Positions 1 through 14,145 are shown, counted from the first letter of the stretch. The stretch: 64,000 nucleotides of DNA from Onchocerca volvulus (GCA_000499405.2 HG738138.1:11215208-11279207), one strand, 5' to 3'. The notes: a model not told the origin generated them from the letters alone. Translations and numbers: made by a program.

Positions 1-620
1 AAGCTTACCGGAAAAATGCTTATCCGGAAATGTCTTCCATCGTTTTCATCTTTCTTTACTTTTCCTCATTTTTTGTTTACTGGAATGATTTTCAAACTAC
101 TAGAGCCTTAGTGATCTGTCGATTTTCACTTATATGAAAGTTAAATTATCAAGTACCCTCTCGATAAATTTACTCATAAAATCTGTAAATCGAAATAAAC
201 TGAAAATGAAATGATTTGTAGGGGAAAAATTTTTTTTTTCTCGAAAATTATGTGAAATTTCGAGAATGATGCAGAGAAAGTTAAAAAAGCAGCTGAAGAA
301 AATCGATGTCTTTCGAATGTCATTTACTAATACTATAACTTAAACGTATTCAGATCACGGCCGAATCGATCGATTCAAATTTCAGCTTAATCGTTTGGCA
401 ACAAAATGTAAAGTTATTCCGTCAAGCCGATGTTTTCATCGCTTATCTATATTATGATTAATCAAATCTAATTTGGAATTTTATGAAATTAAGCAAATTT
501 TTATGACATATCCTTGATCTCAAGGAGGAGAGCAAAATTTCGAAAAGATTGGCTCATTTAGTTGTTCGGTTGAAAAATGCTGAAAATTTATATTATGCTC
601 CAGTATATGCATACCACGCA

Positions 621-622
<2 letters not shown>

Positions 623-682
<60 letters not shown>
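623..682. repeat. (TA)30 microsatellite
   Basis: Uninterrupted TA dinucleotide run of about 30 units. It creates spurious Tyr-Ile open frames on the plus strand that should not be taken as genes. Confidence 0.97.
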
Positions 683-683
<1 letters not shown>

Positions 684-1731
684 GTACGTAAAATATATAC
701 AAAACACATTCAATGTCCTCAATTGGCGTAAATTCAAAAAAAGTAAGAAATTAAAATAAAAGAAATAATGAAAATAGTGAAAACTTTCTTCTTAAGTTTT
801 CTGCTACACCTGTGATTGTTAAATTTGAATCAATGATGGTTGTTATTACTTGCATATGAAACTAATAAACAACTGGTCATTAAATCACCCAAGTCCTAAA
901 ATGCTTGATAATGATTTCCCATTGATAGAAGAAAATACAGGAAAATGAAGGATTTAGATAATGAAGAAACCTGTTGCGGTCACTCTTTCCATTATTTGAC
1001 AAGCAAGAAACCCAGGGAAACGAAGTTGAAGACCAGATTACATAAACCCACGGAAATTTCTAAGAAATCGCATCTCGAAATGATTTATATTGCCAACTGA
1101 TGTGATGATTCGAACGGAATTACATGCAAATATTTCGTATCATGCGAATTATTTCAAACATTATCGATATGATGGAATTTCTTCAAAATTTTCCAAACAA
1201 CAGTCAAAAAATCTGATATTGATCTTAGTTTCATTGATATTAATATCAAATTTTGGTAGTTCTATCTAAGTGTTTTCCTGTAATTTTGATTTATACTTGA
1301 AATGAATTTAACAACAATTAACTAGCTATTCTAGTATCGGATTTTCAAGGAAAACAAACAAATTTTCAATATAGGAAATTGAAATAAGCAAAAATAAGTT
1401 CATTAACAATAATAAAAAAATACAACATCAATGAAATTATAGAGAGATATTGTTATCCGAAGTCAAGTCTCTTTGAATTGATTGAACAGAAAAAAAAAAA
1501 AAAAAAAAATCGAAAAATTTTTCCAAAATTATAAAATGAAATGATAACATTTCATTTCAACTGATAATTTTTTAGCAATAAAAATGAATATTTGAAGATA
1601 AAACCTTTCATATGACAAAACTGTAAAAGTGCGTAGAAGAAAGAGAAGTTGCATAATTTGAAAGAAAATTTGAACTGAAAACCTGCTGGAATATAATATG
1701 CAGATTGGGCGACGGAAGGACAGGTGCGAAA

Positions 1732-1755
1732 GGTGGTGGAGGGGAGGGGAGGGGG
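1732..1755 (+). other. G-run cluster, possible G-quadruplex
   Basis: Within AT-rich surroundings, two GG pairs split by T are followed by runs of four, four and five G separated by single A. Only three runs reach three or more G, so a two-tetrad fold, or a mixed one using the GG pairs, is the realistic expectation. Structure is inferred, not shown. Confidence 0.4.
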
Positions 1756-4700
1756 AACCATTTTGAGGAATTTTATATTGAAAAGGAAATTTTCTCTCTC
1801 TCTCTTTCTCTTTCCCTCTTCTTCCTCCTTTTTCTTCTTCTTCATCTTCACTCATAGTATTCCTATAAAATTTACATTTATCGTTTCATTTCAGATTTAT
1901 AAAAGAAAGGAAGAGAGAGAGAAAAGGAAGAAAAAAAAGTTATTTTTATGCAAACTTCGTTTACTGATATGATGTGTGTACGAAATGCCGCCTGTTAAGG
2001 GAACGATGATTTGGTATTGTGCAAATTCTATCGATGGTAAAATGGATGATTTACATAGATTTAAACTGTTCCACAGCTGACCTTTAAGCTTGTTACAATT
2101 GCTAAAAATTATAAATAAAAAGAAAGGAAATGAGAGAAATGAAAAGAAAGGAAAATAAATTTAAAAAAAAAAAGAACGAAAAAAACGAAAAAAAAAGAAA
2201 TGAATTTGAAAAGACCAATTTTTTTAAAAGATATCTTAAAATGATATGCTAGTATTCATAAAATATAATAATGAATAATTAACAAAAAATGTTGCAAGCA
2301 TATTGTATACGAATGATAACATTTCGAGAAATGGTAACTAATAGAAGGAAATAATCTTTTTGTACAGAACTTTTTAATTGTTTAATTTTTTATTTAATAT
2401 ACTTATCTTACAAACTTTAACATCTATTTTATTCTTGTTCCAAAAGTCAGGAATTTTTTTTTTCTTCAGAACACAAGAAAAAAAAACAGGAAATTTTTAT
2501 GGTACTTATCGGAATAGTTTTACTTTTTTTTTTCTTTTTTTTTTGTTTACTCTTGGAAGAAAATTTTCGGAAGCAAATATGTCGTAATTTGTAGTTAGAT
2601 CATTTGTTCCAAACACAATAATGAATACATTCAAAGGAATTCAGTAAAGCTTTAAAAAGGAAAATAAAAAGGAAAAAAAAGGTTCTCTTTTTTTCCCATA
2701 AAATATTCACCAACAAACTATTCGAAAAAACCATAGATTGATTGATGAGCAATGATCCAGGAAGCAACACTCAGGGTCTTACTAGTTGAGGGGGAAAAAA
2801 AAAGAAATAACGCAACGAACATTTTCATTGATTTCAAACAATAACAGTGCAATAAATAAATTTAAGTGTTTCCCTAAACGAGTAATATAAACCTTTTTTT
2901 CTCCATAAAGTAATTACCGAAAAATGAGTAAAAAGAAAGACGTCACAGCTTCTTTTAAAATCTTACAAAGTTTATCCTTCTTTAAAATGAATTAATCGTT
3001 CAATTATCAAATAATAAAAGATTGAAATAAATTTCAAATTTCATTCACTTAGTTGATAATTTTACCAACGAGTTTCGTGCCTGTAAGTAATTGATAATAC
3101 AATGTTATGAAAAAGCAATAATTATTTGTGCGACAAATTTTCGAAGTTTGATAACTTAGGAGAGGAAAAAGGGAGAAAATGGAGAGGTGGCAGCATTTCG
3201 TCGATTAAACTATTTCACTTTAATTCTTTAAATATTAAATATAAAGATAGCTTCATCGTTGCTCTATTGATTAACAAATTTCCTGCTCGATTTCCCAACC
3301 CTCATCATCATCATAATTAATCATCATTTCGGGGAAACAACAAGCAAGAAGGGGAAAACAATCAACCAGTCAATCACATCAACAAGAAATATTACTAAAG
3401 AGAGTATGAAATAAAGTTAAAAAAGGTTGGGGGAAAAATTTGATATTTTAAGGTTTATTTAAAGAATTATTGGCTAAAATTCAACACTGCTTGGAAAGTT
3501 TGGATTTATTTCTAAATAACCACTGAACATTTTGATGATTTTATAGAAAACAAAATTTGATCAAATTATCCATCATGGCATTGCAATTCTTAGAATGTTT
3601 ATAAAATAAAATAAGACATCAAGAAATGGCTAACTCTCTTGATAATATTTGACATAGAATAATAATAATTTCATGAATAACAAATTGTTCGATATATTAT
3701 TAAATTATCATAAGAAAATTAGCATTGAAAATAACTGCCATATCGTAATTTATTTAGTGAAAATGGGCTCATATCGCTATTTTCATTTGAAAAATAATTT
3801 AGGTCTTTTTGTTTTAGAGAAAGAAAAGTTTTTTTGCCCATTTAATTTTACTCTGGTACTTTTTCATTCAAAATGACAATTCTCGACAGATTTAACAGTT
3901 ATGCACGACTAATTCTGATTGCATGTAATCCATCCAGAAAACTATCCAGTAAATCATGGCAATTTTATCCCTAAACATAAATTAAAATTAGTAATTTTAT
4001 TATTTATTCATTTCAATGCTCAGAATTAATGAATAGAAAATTTATATCTAAAACTTTCTTATCCTAACATTTATCCTCAACTCGTTTCATCTTTTATATC
4101 CATTTTCAGGCAGAAATATTCAATGCATTTTCCCTGATTTTTGGATTTTTTTTTTTTTCACAAGTGGAAAAATTTTATAATAGACGTGGAAATGATAATG
4201 ATACGATAATGATAATCATATATGCTGATAACGATACGAATCTTTTGAAATCTTTAATCATTGATATGTTGATGATATGAAATGAAGAAAGGTATGGAGG
4301 GAAGGAAAATGATGCCGCGATAAGGGGAGCAATGTCCACTACAGCATGATTGAATTCCGCCTGTTTGAAAATTATAAATGACATACCCTACAGCAAACAT
4401 CAATAGTTATCCATCAGTAGCAATGTATTCATTAGTATATAAACCTGTCCCTGATAACCTTTCACCTAAGAATAACCTTTTATCCATTTGAATCATGATT
4501 AATCCATCAGTTATCAAATCAAATAGACCATTATCTCTATGCTCATTTTACTATTCCTTTATAATAATTCATACCAAACATGTTGGGTTTATTTCCAGGT
4601 CATCAGATAATGTCTTATAAAATGTTATTACTGAAAAAAGAAATATTTTTTTTTCATCTGATAACAATATGATATACTAACACTGTATCAGCTCTGAAAC

Positions 4701-6610
4701 CGTCCGATAACTTCTTACTCATCAAGGTAAAAATAAGAAATCAAAATTTTGGTAAAATAGTAAAATTTGAATTGATAACAGTTGGTGATGAGGATGAAAT
4801 TTTTTGATTCCAAAAAAAATTTGAAAAGTTAAAATGCTATATTTATCAAAAGATTTAAATGATAAGATAAAAATATGTGAGAAATAAAAATTGCCAAAAA
4901 CGATATATATATAATAAGATAAAGGTCGGAAGTTAAACGGCGTAATTATTTGAAAGATCAGAAGTTTACCTATTCGTTTAAAAAAAAAAATGAGGTCAGG
5001 AGTTAACTTCTTTAATTATTTGAAAAAAAAAAAAAAACCGAAAATATATTTTATCGTCGTTTTTCTATTTCTTTTCCCTCTTTTTTTCCTTTTTTTTTTT
5101 TACATCTTGTTCCTTTTTCTTCCTTCCGTTTTTCAACCGTACTAAGATTTATCTTCTGACTGTATTAACATTGCAAACTAACAATTTAAACGAAATATTC
5201 AGTAAGAAAAAAGAAAAAAAAGATTAAATTTTATGTTCCAACAACAAATTCATTAACTACAAAATAAATAATTAACATAATTTAATCTTTTTTCTCCCCA
5301 CCAAGAATTGAAATTGTAAAGAAAGAAAGGAAAAAAAAAGTTCTTTTTTTTTTTTTGAAATGACCAAAATGAGTTCACACTGTCAATTGACTATGCGAGA
5401 ATTACGACGACACAAAAGCTGCTATATTTACCATTGTATTACTAACTTGTAGAAATTATCAGAGTGGAAAGAAAAATGAAAAAAAAATAAGATAAAAAAT
5501 TTAAAAAAACCAGTTGAAAAAAGAAATCTTTTTGCCTACTAGAAGACGACGTTGGCGACAAAGCCATTATGCCAAACAAGAAAATGGCACGAATTTAATT
5601 TTCATTAAAATATTTTCAAACTATCTTCAAATCTACTTACCTCTTCAACATCTAATATTAGAACCGTAATTTCGATAATATAAATATTTCGTCTTTTTTT
5701 TTTTTTTTTATAAGGAACTTTTACAATTCCCTGATAAATTTCGCATATGATGAAAAAAAATGTTTTTTTTAAAATCTCTGATATGATAAATGAAAAATAG
5801 AAATTAGGAAAAGCTGAGATTTTTCAAAGGTAATTTGAAATAAGCAAATAAATTGTTGCTGTATTCTCTCTGATAAGATTATCTTTTTTTGGCATTTGTT
5901 GGTTATTAACTGTTATTGGGATGCAATATATGTCAAGCTTGAGCAATTCAAACTTTCTGAAGGTTTGTTCTAAGATTTCATTATGCCGCAGTTTTTGATA
6001 ATATATTCGATGGAATATATCAGTCAGGAAATGCTTATGCAGGAGCTGAAAAATGGTTCCAAAATGTTAATAATAAAAAAGAATTAAATTTAAAATTCAT
6101 TATTCCAATCAAACTGTAAAGAAAAATTATCAATAATTAGCATTCATTTTTCAGCTGTATAGAAATCCACTTAATACTTCCACGTGAGTATCACGAATTA
6201 AGCATATATTAGAAACAATCTTTAATCTTTTCGAATTCTTGATCTTCAGTTAAAATTATGGCTGATCAGGCAAAATGATAGCTTATTGCTACTACCGACC
6301 ACTCGATGTGAGAGAGTGTGTATGTGTTTTCAAGAAGCACGCAGACGATGCAACATGAATTTATACAACGATCCTATTTAAATGTAAACAAAACCCATCA
6401 TTGACACATAGAGCATTTTGGATTCCAGGCAGGTTGGTTGGTTGTTTTTCTCGAGATGTCGAGATGGTGCAAAGTTGGCCTTTTCATTAGTTAAGTTGCT
6501 TGTCCTTGATTGTGTTTCATCATTCAAATATTTTTCCATCTCATTAAGTTCGAGAAAGAATTGGTTTAGGTAGGAAAAAGTGGAACGATTTTGATCATCC
6601 AGGGAATTGC

Positions 6611-6620
6611 TTGTTTTCAG
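6611..6620 (+). promoter_or_regulatory. Candidate SL trans-splice acceptor before GDE1 start
   Basis: A TTGTTTTCAG acceptor lies 8 bases before the chosen ATG with no matching upstream coding exon. In nematodes this arrangement usually marks spliced-leader addition. An ordinary 5'-UTR intron is the alternative. Confidence 0.5.
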
Positions 6621-6628
6621 GAACATCT

Positions 6629-9600
6629 ATGACGTTTGGATATAAATGTTATTCATTGGGTGTATTTCTAACTATTGCTGGAACGCAATTTATAATACCA
6701 TCGCTGAGACCAATTTTTAAAATATCCATGCTGTTGATTGCATTACTACTGATGGCTCCAATATTACGACGCATTTTTGGCCTTCCATCTAATATTCCTG
6801 CTGTATGTTACATTAATGATATATTTTGAATTGTTAAAATTTACAAAATACAAAGATTGAGATTTGAAAAGTCAAAGGAAGTAAGTTTTCACAATTTTAT
6901 ATTTTATTCACTGGATAAGTCTATCTGTTTTACTGTATCAATTGGAGAATTATCAAGGTTACTAGAAATTGATTATTTTAGGCAAATTCATGTCATATTA
7001 GTAGTGCAAGTAATTATCAAGTCTTTTGAAAACTTAAACATTTTTTTTACCATGCATATGGCATCTTATTTTTAGGCTATTAAATTCTTCAAAGATTTTC
7101 GTGTTGGCGGGCATCGAGGTGCGCCGATAGTTGCTCCTGAAAATACAATTGAATCGTTTGAAAAAGTGCAAACTTTCAACTCTTTCTTTTTTCTCATCAT
7201 TATTCTCAATTTTATGTAACCTTTCTATTTCTTCTTTCTCTCTCCCTATCGCTCTTCTGCAATTTTTTAATAACGTTTCAGGCGAAATTGTCAGGTATGG
7301 ATTTGGTAGAATTTGATTTATCATTAAGCAAGAATGGCATCGTAGTGATTATGCATGATGATGATCTGATGAGAACATGTGGTGAACCGGGCCTGATTTC
7401 ATCCCTTACTCTCGAAGAATTAGGAACCAAAAATGCTGGAAAAACGTTCCAGTCATTTGGGTAAGTTTGAATCGGTATGCTTTGTCGTCCAAATTTTAAT
7501 AAATTTGATGGTTTTGTTTTGTGGAAAAATTTTGTTGGCTGTTTTGTTTCTAATGAATGCTTTTAACATTCATTTAAAGTATGCATGCTAATTTGAAGCA
7601 GAAGTATTAATTTTGTAATAATTAAGAAAGTCAGTTAAGAAGTCATCCCCAACACCGTCATTCAACAATCAAATAGGCTGGTTTTGTTGTTGGTGGGCAC
7701 AGTCGTACTCGATGTTCAAGTGCTATATTAATGAATTGTTTTGATACTAAGTGGCATTACTTACGGGGTATTCTCGTCGGATTTTTGTCTGACAAGCAGC
7801 AGAAGGTTATCATTGTCCTTTGCGCTTTTTCAGAATTTTCTTGGGAAGCTCATAAAAATCATAATGCTTGGTAGATCGATTCAATTTTTTCCTTTCGGCT
7901 TTTCCTTTATGCTGGATTTTTTGCAGTGCCTTGGACAATCAAACGGCTTCGAAAGTTTATCGTATACCAACTCTGGAGGCAACTGTGGAATACTGCCGGG
8001 ATAACAACTTAAAAATGCTATTCGATGTGAAAGATAGCAGATCCGAGGTAACTTGCTTATTGAAATATTAACCGTCTATTAATATAAAGACAATTAGCAG
8101 TTCTTTAATATTCAGACAAATTGATGTTTTTGTGTTCACTCACTTGATTATTCATTAATTTATTTTTATATTATGTTGATTTCAAATACTTTAAGGGTTT
8201 GAAAATCGATTACAGTTTTCGAGAATGGATTTTTTATGGATTTCATATAAACAGTTGGTTTCAGATGATTTCTCAAATAGTATCGATAATATCATCCAAT
8301 AATTTGTACGGTGATGTGATCGTTTCTTCATTTTTTCCTTGGGTTCCGTATGCCATCAAGAAAATTGATCCCAATATATTAACTGGTAGGTTTTGTTAAT
8401 TAGTCTGAATAATTTAGAAGGATATCAGTTTTGTAGTAATATGTATAAAAAGCAAGCAAATAATATATTTGCTATGCCTTATTCTGATGATCATTGCAAT
8501 AAAGGAAAACACAGCTTATCACTTAGTTTAACTACGGGCGTACATTTCTTATTTGAAGTACATTTTGACATTACGCATTGTTAGTTATTTACCGTAATAT
8601 TTGGTCATGACACTACTCTCAAAAGTTTAATAGATTGGAAATCTTCATATAAATTTATGCTTTTTATATGTGAATTCTTATTCCGGTGGAAATTGTTTTG
8701 TTGATTTCTATTTGGTTGTGGTCTTGCCTACCATCAGTTTTATTAGTAAATGAAGCAGGTTTCTGATATTGCTTTATAAATTTATAGATATTAATTTAAG
8801 AGGAAATAAAATTTTATATGTTTCGTCGAAGGATTTGCAGCTGAAAGAATATTTCAATGCAAAATTAGTATTACTTACATTCATTTGCAGTTACTAATCT
8901 CAACGCTAGGAAATTCTTGAATTTTTTTTTTTTTGAGAACTATTCAGAGGGAGGATATAAACTTCTGGTAGTTATTGCTAAAAGAAATAGAAATAAAAGC
9001 CCTAAACTACATTTCATTGTCTTATCCTATGGCTTGCAAAATGATAGCGAATTGATTAGACGAAAAATTGAAGCATTGGTTTTTCCTTTCAATTTTAAGT
9101 TGTTCTAGTATGTGCCTATGTCACTTTCAGATAGTATATGGAAGTAAGGGAATAATGTTTAGCATTATGACCGTAAAAGTAGAGTGAGCGATGACTTTAA
9201 GGAATAAGGTAAATTCAAATTAAGAAGTTTAGACATAAACCGCTGTTTGCAGTGAAGGGAAGGCTGGAACGATAGAATCGAAGAGTGATACACAGAATAG
9301 AAGGCACAAATCTTTAGAATATTTAAGGTTTCAGTGTTTCATGAATTTCGTCCATGTAGACGTTCGAAAATTTCGAATCTGAAAGATTAATTCTCTCATT
9401 GAATCCGGTGAGTCTTTGCAACAGAAGATTTAGATTTTATAGTTACGGATCCTTCTACTATTTGTGCCAATTAATGCTGTAATACCCAAGATGACGATTA
9501 AGATGAGTGAAATTACTTATGGGGCTAATTAATATAGATTTACAACTTACATTTAGGCGTCACATGGCGTCCCTATTTTGCAACGTATAAAGATTTGGAA

Positions 9601-10223
9601 TGTTTGGTTCCACGATTCTCTGGACTAAAACACTTTTTGGCATTACTATTAGATCATATCAACAAGAAATTATTGGAGAGTTTTCTGCCGCAATTTCTTG
9701 GAGTTGAAATGCTACTTCTTTATGAGAAAGAAATATCTAGGTATAATGTTCGATATACAGAATTTTTTCTTATCTATTCCATACAGACTTTGAAACTTGT
9801 TTTGATGAGTGGCACTTATTTTTAAGATTTGTCTTTCAAATAGAGTTTTTTCTTTTCAAGTATCTTGAAATGTAATAAAATCCCTATAATTACAGTGGAC
9901 TGGTAAATAGAATGAAAGACTTGAACATTCAAGTGGTTGCATGGACGGTTAATGACCCTCGTCAGATGCTTTATTTGGTCGATACGTTAGAAGTATGTTT
10001 TTTATATTTTTATCTATCCCGTTTATCATCCTTAATTTCACTGAATAATATGCACCCAAGAAATTCGACTCATTTTAATTTTTGAAATTTCTAAATTGCA
10101 TTTAATATAGGTTCTACGAAAAGTCGTTTTCAGGTCCCTTTTCTAACAGATCTACCTCATGTATACAAAGATTTAAAAACTATACGAATGGAAATACAGA
10201 ACAAAATTTGGATAGAAAACTGA
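6629..10223 (+). CDS. GDE1: Glycerophosphodiester phosphodiesterase, GDE1/MIR16-like (8 exons)
   Basis: Exons 6629-6802, 7076-7165, 7282-7460, 7927-8047, 8265-8385, 9557-9740, 9896-9992 and 10134-10223 join in phase with GT-AG introns to give 351 aa. Residues 1-58 are hydrophobic and probably anchor the protein in a membrane. The GDPD barrel starts at GHRGAP (catalytic His71, Arg72), followed by PENT, the metal ligands Glu98 and Asp100 in VEFD, and His113 in MHDD. IPTLEATVEYC, FDVKD, SFFPWVPY, the residues after TGVTWRP, and VVAWTVND match the order seen in GDE1, an integral membrane enzyme that hydrolyses glycerophosphoinositol and related glycerophosphodiesters. Length is close to human GDE1 (about 331 aa). 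The start follows an acceptor-like site. Substrate is inferred from family. Intron 5 is 1.17 kb and holds a duplicated repeat. Confidence 0.93.
8558..8935 (+). repeat. 378-bp direct repeat, copy A (inside GDE1 intron 5)
   Basis: This segment recurs at 10419-10796 with the same length and about four substitutions (roughly 99% identity, hand comparison). Both copies begin GTACATTTT and end in a T-run followed by G. No terminal inverted repeats, target-site duplication or long open frame is visible. It is either a recent local duplication or one copy of a dispersed repeat. Confidence 0.93.
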
Positions 10224-10418
10224 GCCGTACCACAATATTCTATAGAAAATCAGTCATGAAATCAAAAACAGATCTACTTTTTCTCTAGTTCTTGTCTCAT
10301 TTCTTCTGAAAATCTTCGTTACGTGCGCGTTTTCTGGGAAAATAAGATCAATTTTTCGTGTCCTTAAAAATGTGATATCGCAATTTGTCCTTTCTTAATT
10401 TTTTCGTTGGAAGGAAAT

Positions 10419-10796
10419 GTACATTTTAACATTACGCATTGTTAGTTATTTACCGTAATATTTGGTCATGACACTACTCTCAAAAGTTTAATAGATTGAA
10501 AATCTTCATATAAATTTATGCTTTTTATATGTGAATTCTTATTCCGGTGGAAATTGTTATGTTGATTTCTATTTGGTTGTGGTCTAGCCTACCATCAGTT
10601 TTATTAGTAAATGAAGCAGGTTTCTGATATTGCTTTATAAATTTATAGATATTAATTTAAGAGGAAATAAAATTTTATATGTTTCGTCGAAGGATTTGCA
10701 GCTGAAAGAATATTTCAATGCAAAATTAGTATTACTTACATTCATTTGCAGTTACTAATCTCAACGCTAGGAAATTCTTGAATTTTTTTTTTTTTG
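10419..10796 (+). repeat. 378-bp direct repeat, copy B (downstream of GDE1)
   Basis: Second copy of the intron-5 segment, starting 196 bases after the GDE1 stop codon. Flanks differ completely from copy A on both sides, so the repeat boundaries are sharp. If the GDE1 3' UTR extends here, the mature mRNA would share this segment with its own unspliced intron. Confidence 0.93.
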
Positions 10797-13699
10797 TCAT
10801 TTCATTATATTATGGTAACTACTTTTTTGTACGGATTGGTAATGCGGCTGATGAAAAACTGGAAAGAAAAATTCATTCCTCGAGAAAAAAGTAGAAATTT
10901 TCAAGCACGTTTATTTTCAGTATGTTGATGTTTTCTTATAAAAATTAATGAAATTGAATTACCTATTATTAAGCCTGACACTATGCACTGAAAATTGTTA
11001 TCTATGGATGTCTGACATTTTCTGATACGATCATTACGACATACACATACATACACATACACACACATACATGCATACACACTAACAACATTATCATTAA
11101 TTTAAATGAGCTTTTCCCAAAAAGTAATCAATGACATTGTTTTTATTCTGTTATTCATATCTAATCTCTTAAAACTTATCGATAATTAAAATTTTTTGAT
11201 TTTAATTTATTAATATATCTATCCATATATATATATATAAAAAAAAAAAAAAAAAATTATATGTATATATAATCATATACTCTTTAAAATGAAAAAAAAA
11301 GGAAAGAAAAAATGGATGAAAACATATCCATTTTTTGAAATATTATTTGAATCATTTTGTAATTCAAAACTAAATGGGAAAAATTAAAATGTTTAGTTGC
11401 AATAATATCTAAATGTACGTGAGACTGTTTTTCAAATGAAATCAACCATTTTCAAATATGTGTTGTGCTACTGGAATTTCCATATTTTACTCAAATATGC
11501 ATTTTTGAAAAATAACGAAAATAGTAAAAAAGGATTAAAAGTTCTGGAATAGAGAAGAGAATTGGTTGATTTTGTCTGATGTTTATATGTTCCTTCATGT
11601 GATCATTTATTTTAAATGATGTATGTTTTGACAAGTGAGACGCAAACAAATAGCTACTATTTATATTATATATATATATATATATTTATATATTTTATAT
11701 ATATATATTTTATATATTATATATATATATATATATTTATATATTTTATATACATAATAAGATGACTTTATTTATTTATAAATTACATATGTATAGGATT
11801 AGTGGAGGAGGAGGAGGACTGGGATGAGGGGGCGTGGAAAAATGGTAGGATGCTTCATACACCTCCATCTTCCTCCCACCTTTCTACCAAAACTTTCTCT
11901 TTTCCTCACCTGAAAATATTCATATAAATATTTTTATTAGACCACATATTGAACTTTTCATTGATATGCTGAAATGAAATGAAATCGGATACATTTATTC
12001 ATTTTTCCCAATTTTATATAAATCATTTCTATCTTTTCTGAAATTTCCTCCCCTCTTTTTTCACCAATTCATTTTTCGAATCCTTCCCTCCCTTTTTCCT
12101 CCCCCCCTCTTTATCATAGCCTCGTTGAAAAATTTTTATTGCATTTCAATATATATATTATTTTATTTTCTTTTCATTTTTATTTAATTATTTCACTTTT
12201 CTTTTTTTTTCTTTTTTTTTCTATTTTCCAGTTTTTTTTTTCGAAATTTAGTTAGCAATTCATTGATTTTTCCTTCATCTTTTTTTTTCTTTTCTATTAA
12301 AAATAAAATACACTAATATTTAGCATCCAAGTAATGTTAATTTTAGATTGCTTTATTTCAGATATTTATTTCTTGCTGACTGAGAACAATTACTGCGACT
12401 ATTTTTCAAAAATTCCAATTCTAACATTTTATTTTAATTTTGCAAAAGTTTTTCTTTTGTTTTTTCTTTTCTTGCTCCTCCTTCTCCTCTTGATAAAATT
12501 CGAAATATTTTTCAAATATCTCTTTTTTTTTTAAATCTAATGTATTTCTCTAAAAATTTCGAATAAATATTTTTAGTTTTTTTTTTTTTTTTTGGTTTTT
12601 TTTTTTTTCATTCATTACTCGTCAATATTTCGACAGAATTTAAATTGATGTTTTCTCGGAAAATATTTCATTTTATTTTATTTAAAAAAAAGGCACTTTT
12701 TTCTTTCCCATCTTTCTTTCTTTTTTCTCTTTCCTCCCTTTTCCTTCATGTCATTAAAAAAAATTTTAAAAAAAGAACTGATTAAGCTATCAGTTAAGAA
12801 TTTCCGGAAATTTTTAGTACTCACATTAAAGTTATTCAAATTGAAATTATTATTAGTAACATAGTGCATTTAGGATGAATTAGGTAATATATATATATAT
12901 ATATATATGTATACTTCGACTAGCGAACATCCATATGTATTAATAATTACGGAACAAGTTTCTCCTCCTTGCCTCCTTTCCTTTTGAACGATTGGCGCGG
13001 ACATTTAGAAATTATTTTCGACGCTATTTCCACTTTTCAAATTACTTTATTGTATAATAGTATATGTGTCCTTTTTAAATTTTACAAATTTTAATTTATT
13101 ACTACGACTACTACTGCAGATCTAAAATTTACTTAATTAAAATCAAACAACATTGTGGATGTGAAATGATTTCTTTTTTTAATTTATTTCAGAAAATTAA
13201 TATTTGTCTCCCTCTGCCCTCCTCTTTCTCCTTTATCGTTTTTCCATTTGCCTCTTTTTATCCCCTTCACCTCGCACCCCTTCCCCATCTATGTTTACCT
13301 TTTTATTCCCTTCGTCCATATTATATGTATTCTCTCGTATTTTATGCAGAATTATTCATGAAGAATGTTTAAATTTAACATTTGAATTTAAAATTGACAT
13401 CAACAATTTGCTATTTGGCACATACATCTATCTAAACCATAATTCACCTTATTTATTTAAATGAAAATAGCTTAGCAGTATTATTATTCATTCAAATTTT
13501 TCTATTTTCATTCCTCTTTATTTCATCTCTTATGAAATTGAATGCTATCATCATTGTTGATATTTTTGATAAATTTCTAAAGTAACGAAGAAAAAAGAAA
13601 AAAAATCAATAACACATCTTAATCTATGAATTAACTATTTCTTTTCATCAAAAAAATGGAAAAATGAGCAATTGTAAAGGGGAAAAAAGCGTTTATTTT

Positions 13700-14145
13700 A
13701 AATGAAATGAAATTAAATAAAATAGATTAAATCTCGAAAAATTATGGACATAAACATATTAAATTTCTGGTTTATTAATAGTAGAGTTAATGAGAGAGAG
13801 AGAGAAAGAGAAGGTGTCCAATATTATTTACATTTTAGGAAAGCATCTATTTTAACTGAGATAACATCAAATAAAATAGATTAAATTTCAAAAAATTATA
13901 AACATCAGCGTATTAAGTTTGTTTGTTTATTATTTGGCAGAGTTAATTATTATTGGCAGAGAGTGTTTAACAATATTTACACTTTAGGAAAGTTATTTTA
14001 ATAGAGATAAAATTAAATAAAATAGATTAAATTTCAAAAAATTATAAACATCAACGTATTAAGTTCGCTTGTTTATTATTTGGCAGATTTAGTTAATGAG
14101 AGAGAGAGAGTGTTTAATATTATTTACATTTTAGGAAAGCATCAT
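13700..14145. repeat. Minisatellite, three diverged ~150-bp units
   Basis: The phrase AAATAAAATAGATTAAAT starts near 13714, 13869 and 14014. Each time it is followed by AAAAATTAT, an ACAT block, GTTTATTA, a GAG-rich or TTGGCAGAG block and TTTACA.TTTAGGAAAG. Spacings are about 155 and 145 bases. Units 2 and 3 resemble each other most closely. Confidence 0.88.

Larger units (their letters stand above)
1..6610. other. Intergenic, no gene supported
   Basis: Very AT-rich DNA with homopolymer runs and short purine or pyrimidine tracts. The open frames are short, low-complexity or lacking splice context. Besides the (TA)n run and the G-run cluster listed separately, I see no coding exon, tRNA or mobile element. 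The last few hundred bases must contain the promoter and 5' region of the phosphodiesterase gene that follows, but no core promoter motif is recognisable. Confidence 0.6.

Noticed and set aside
549..759. Two 60-codon plus-strand open frames with Tyr-Ile repeats
   Set aside because: They are translations of the (TA)30 microsatellite.
6378..6626. 82-codon minus-strand frame with fairly ordinary composition, divergent to GDE1
   Set aside because: No splice context, no recognisable domain, and it overlaps the GDE1 5' acceptor region; insufficient support to call a gene.
8917..9108. 63-codon open frame in GDE1 intron 5
   Set aside because: Inclusion would break the GDE1 fold; it begins inside the duplicated repeat and has no acceptor/donor pair in phase.
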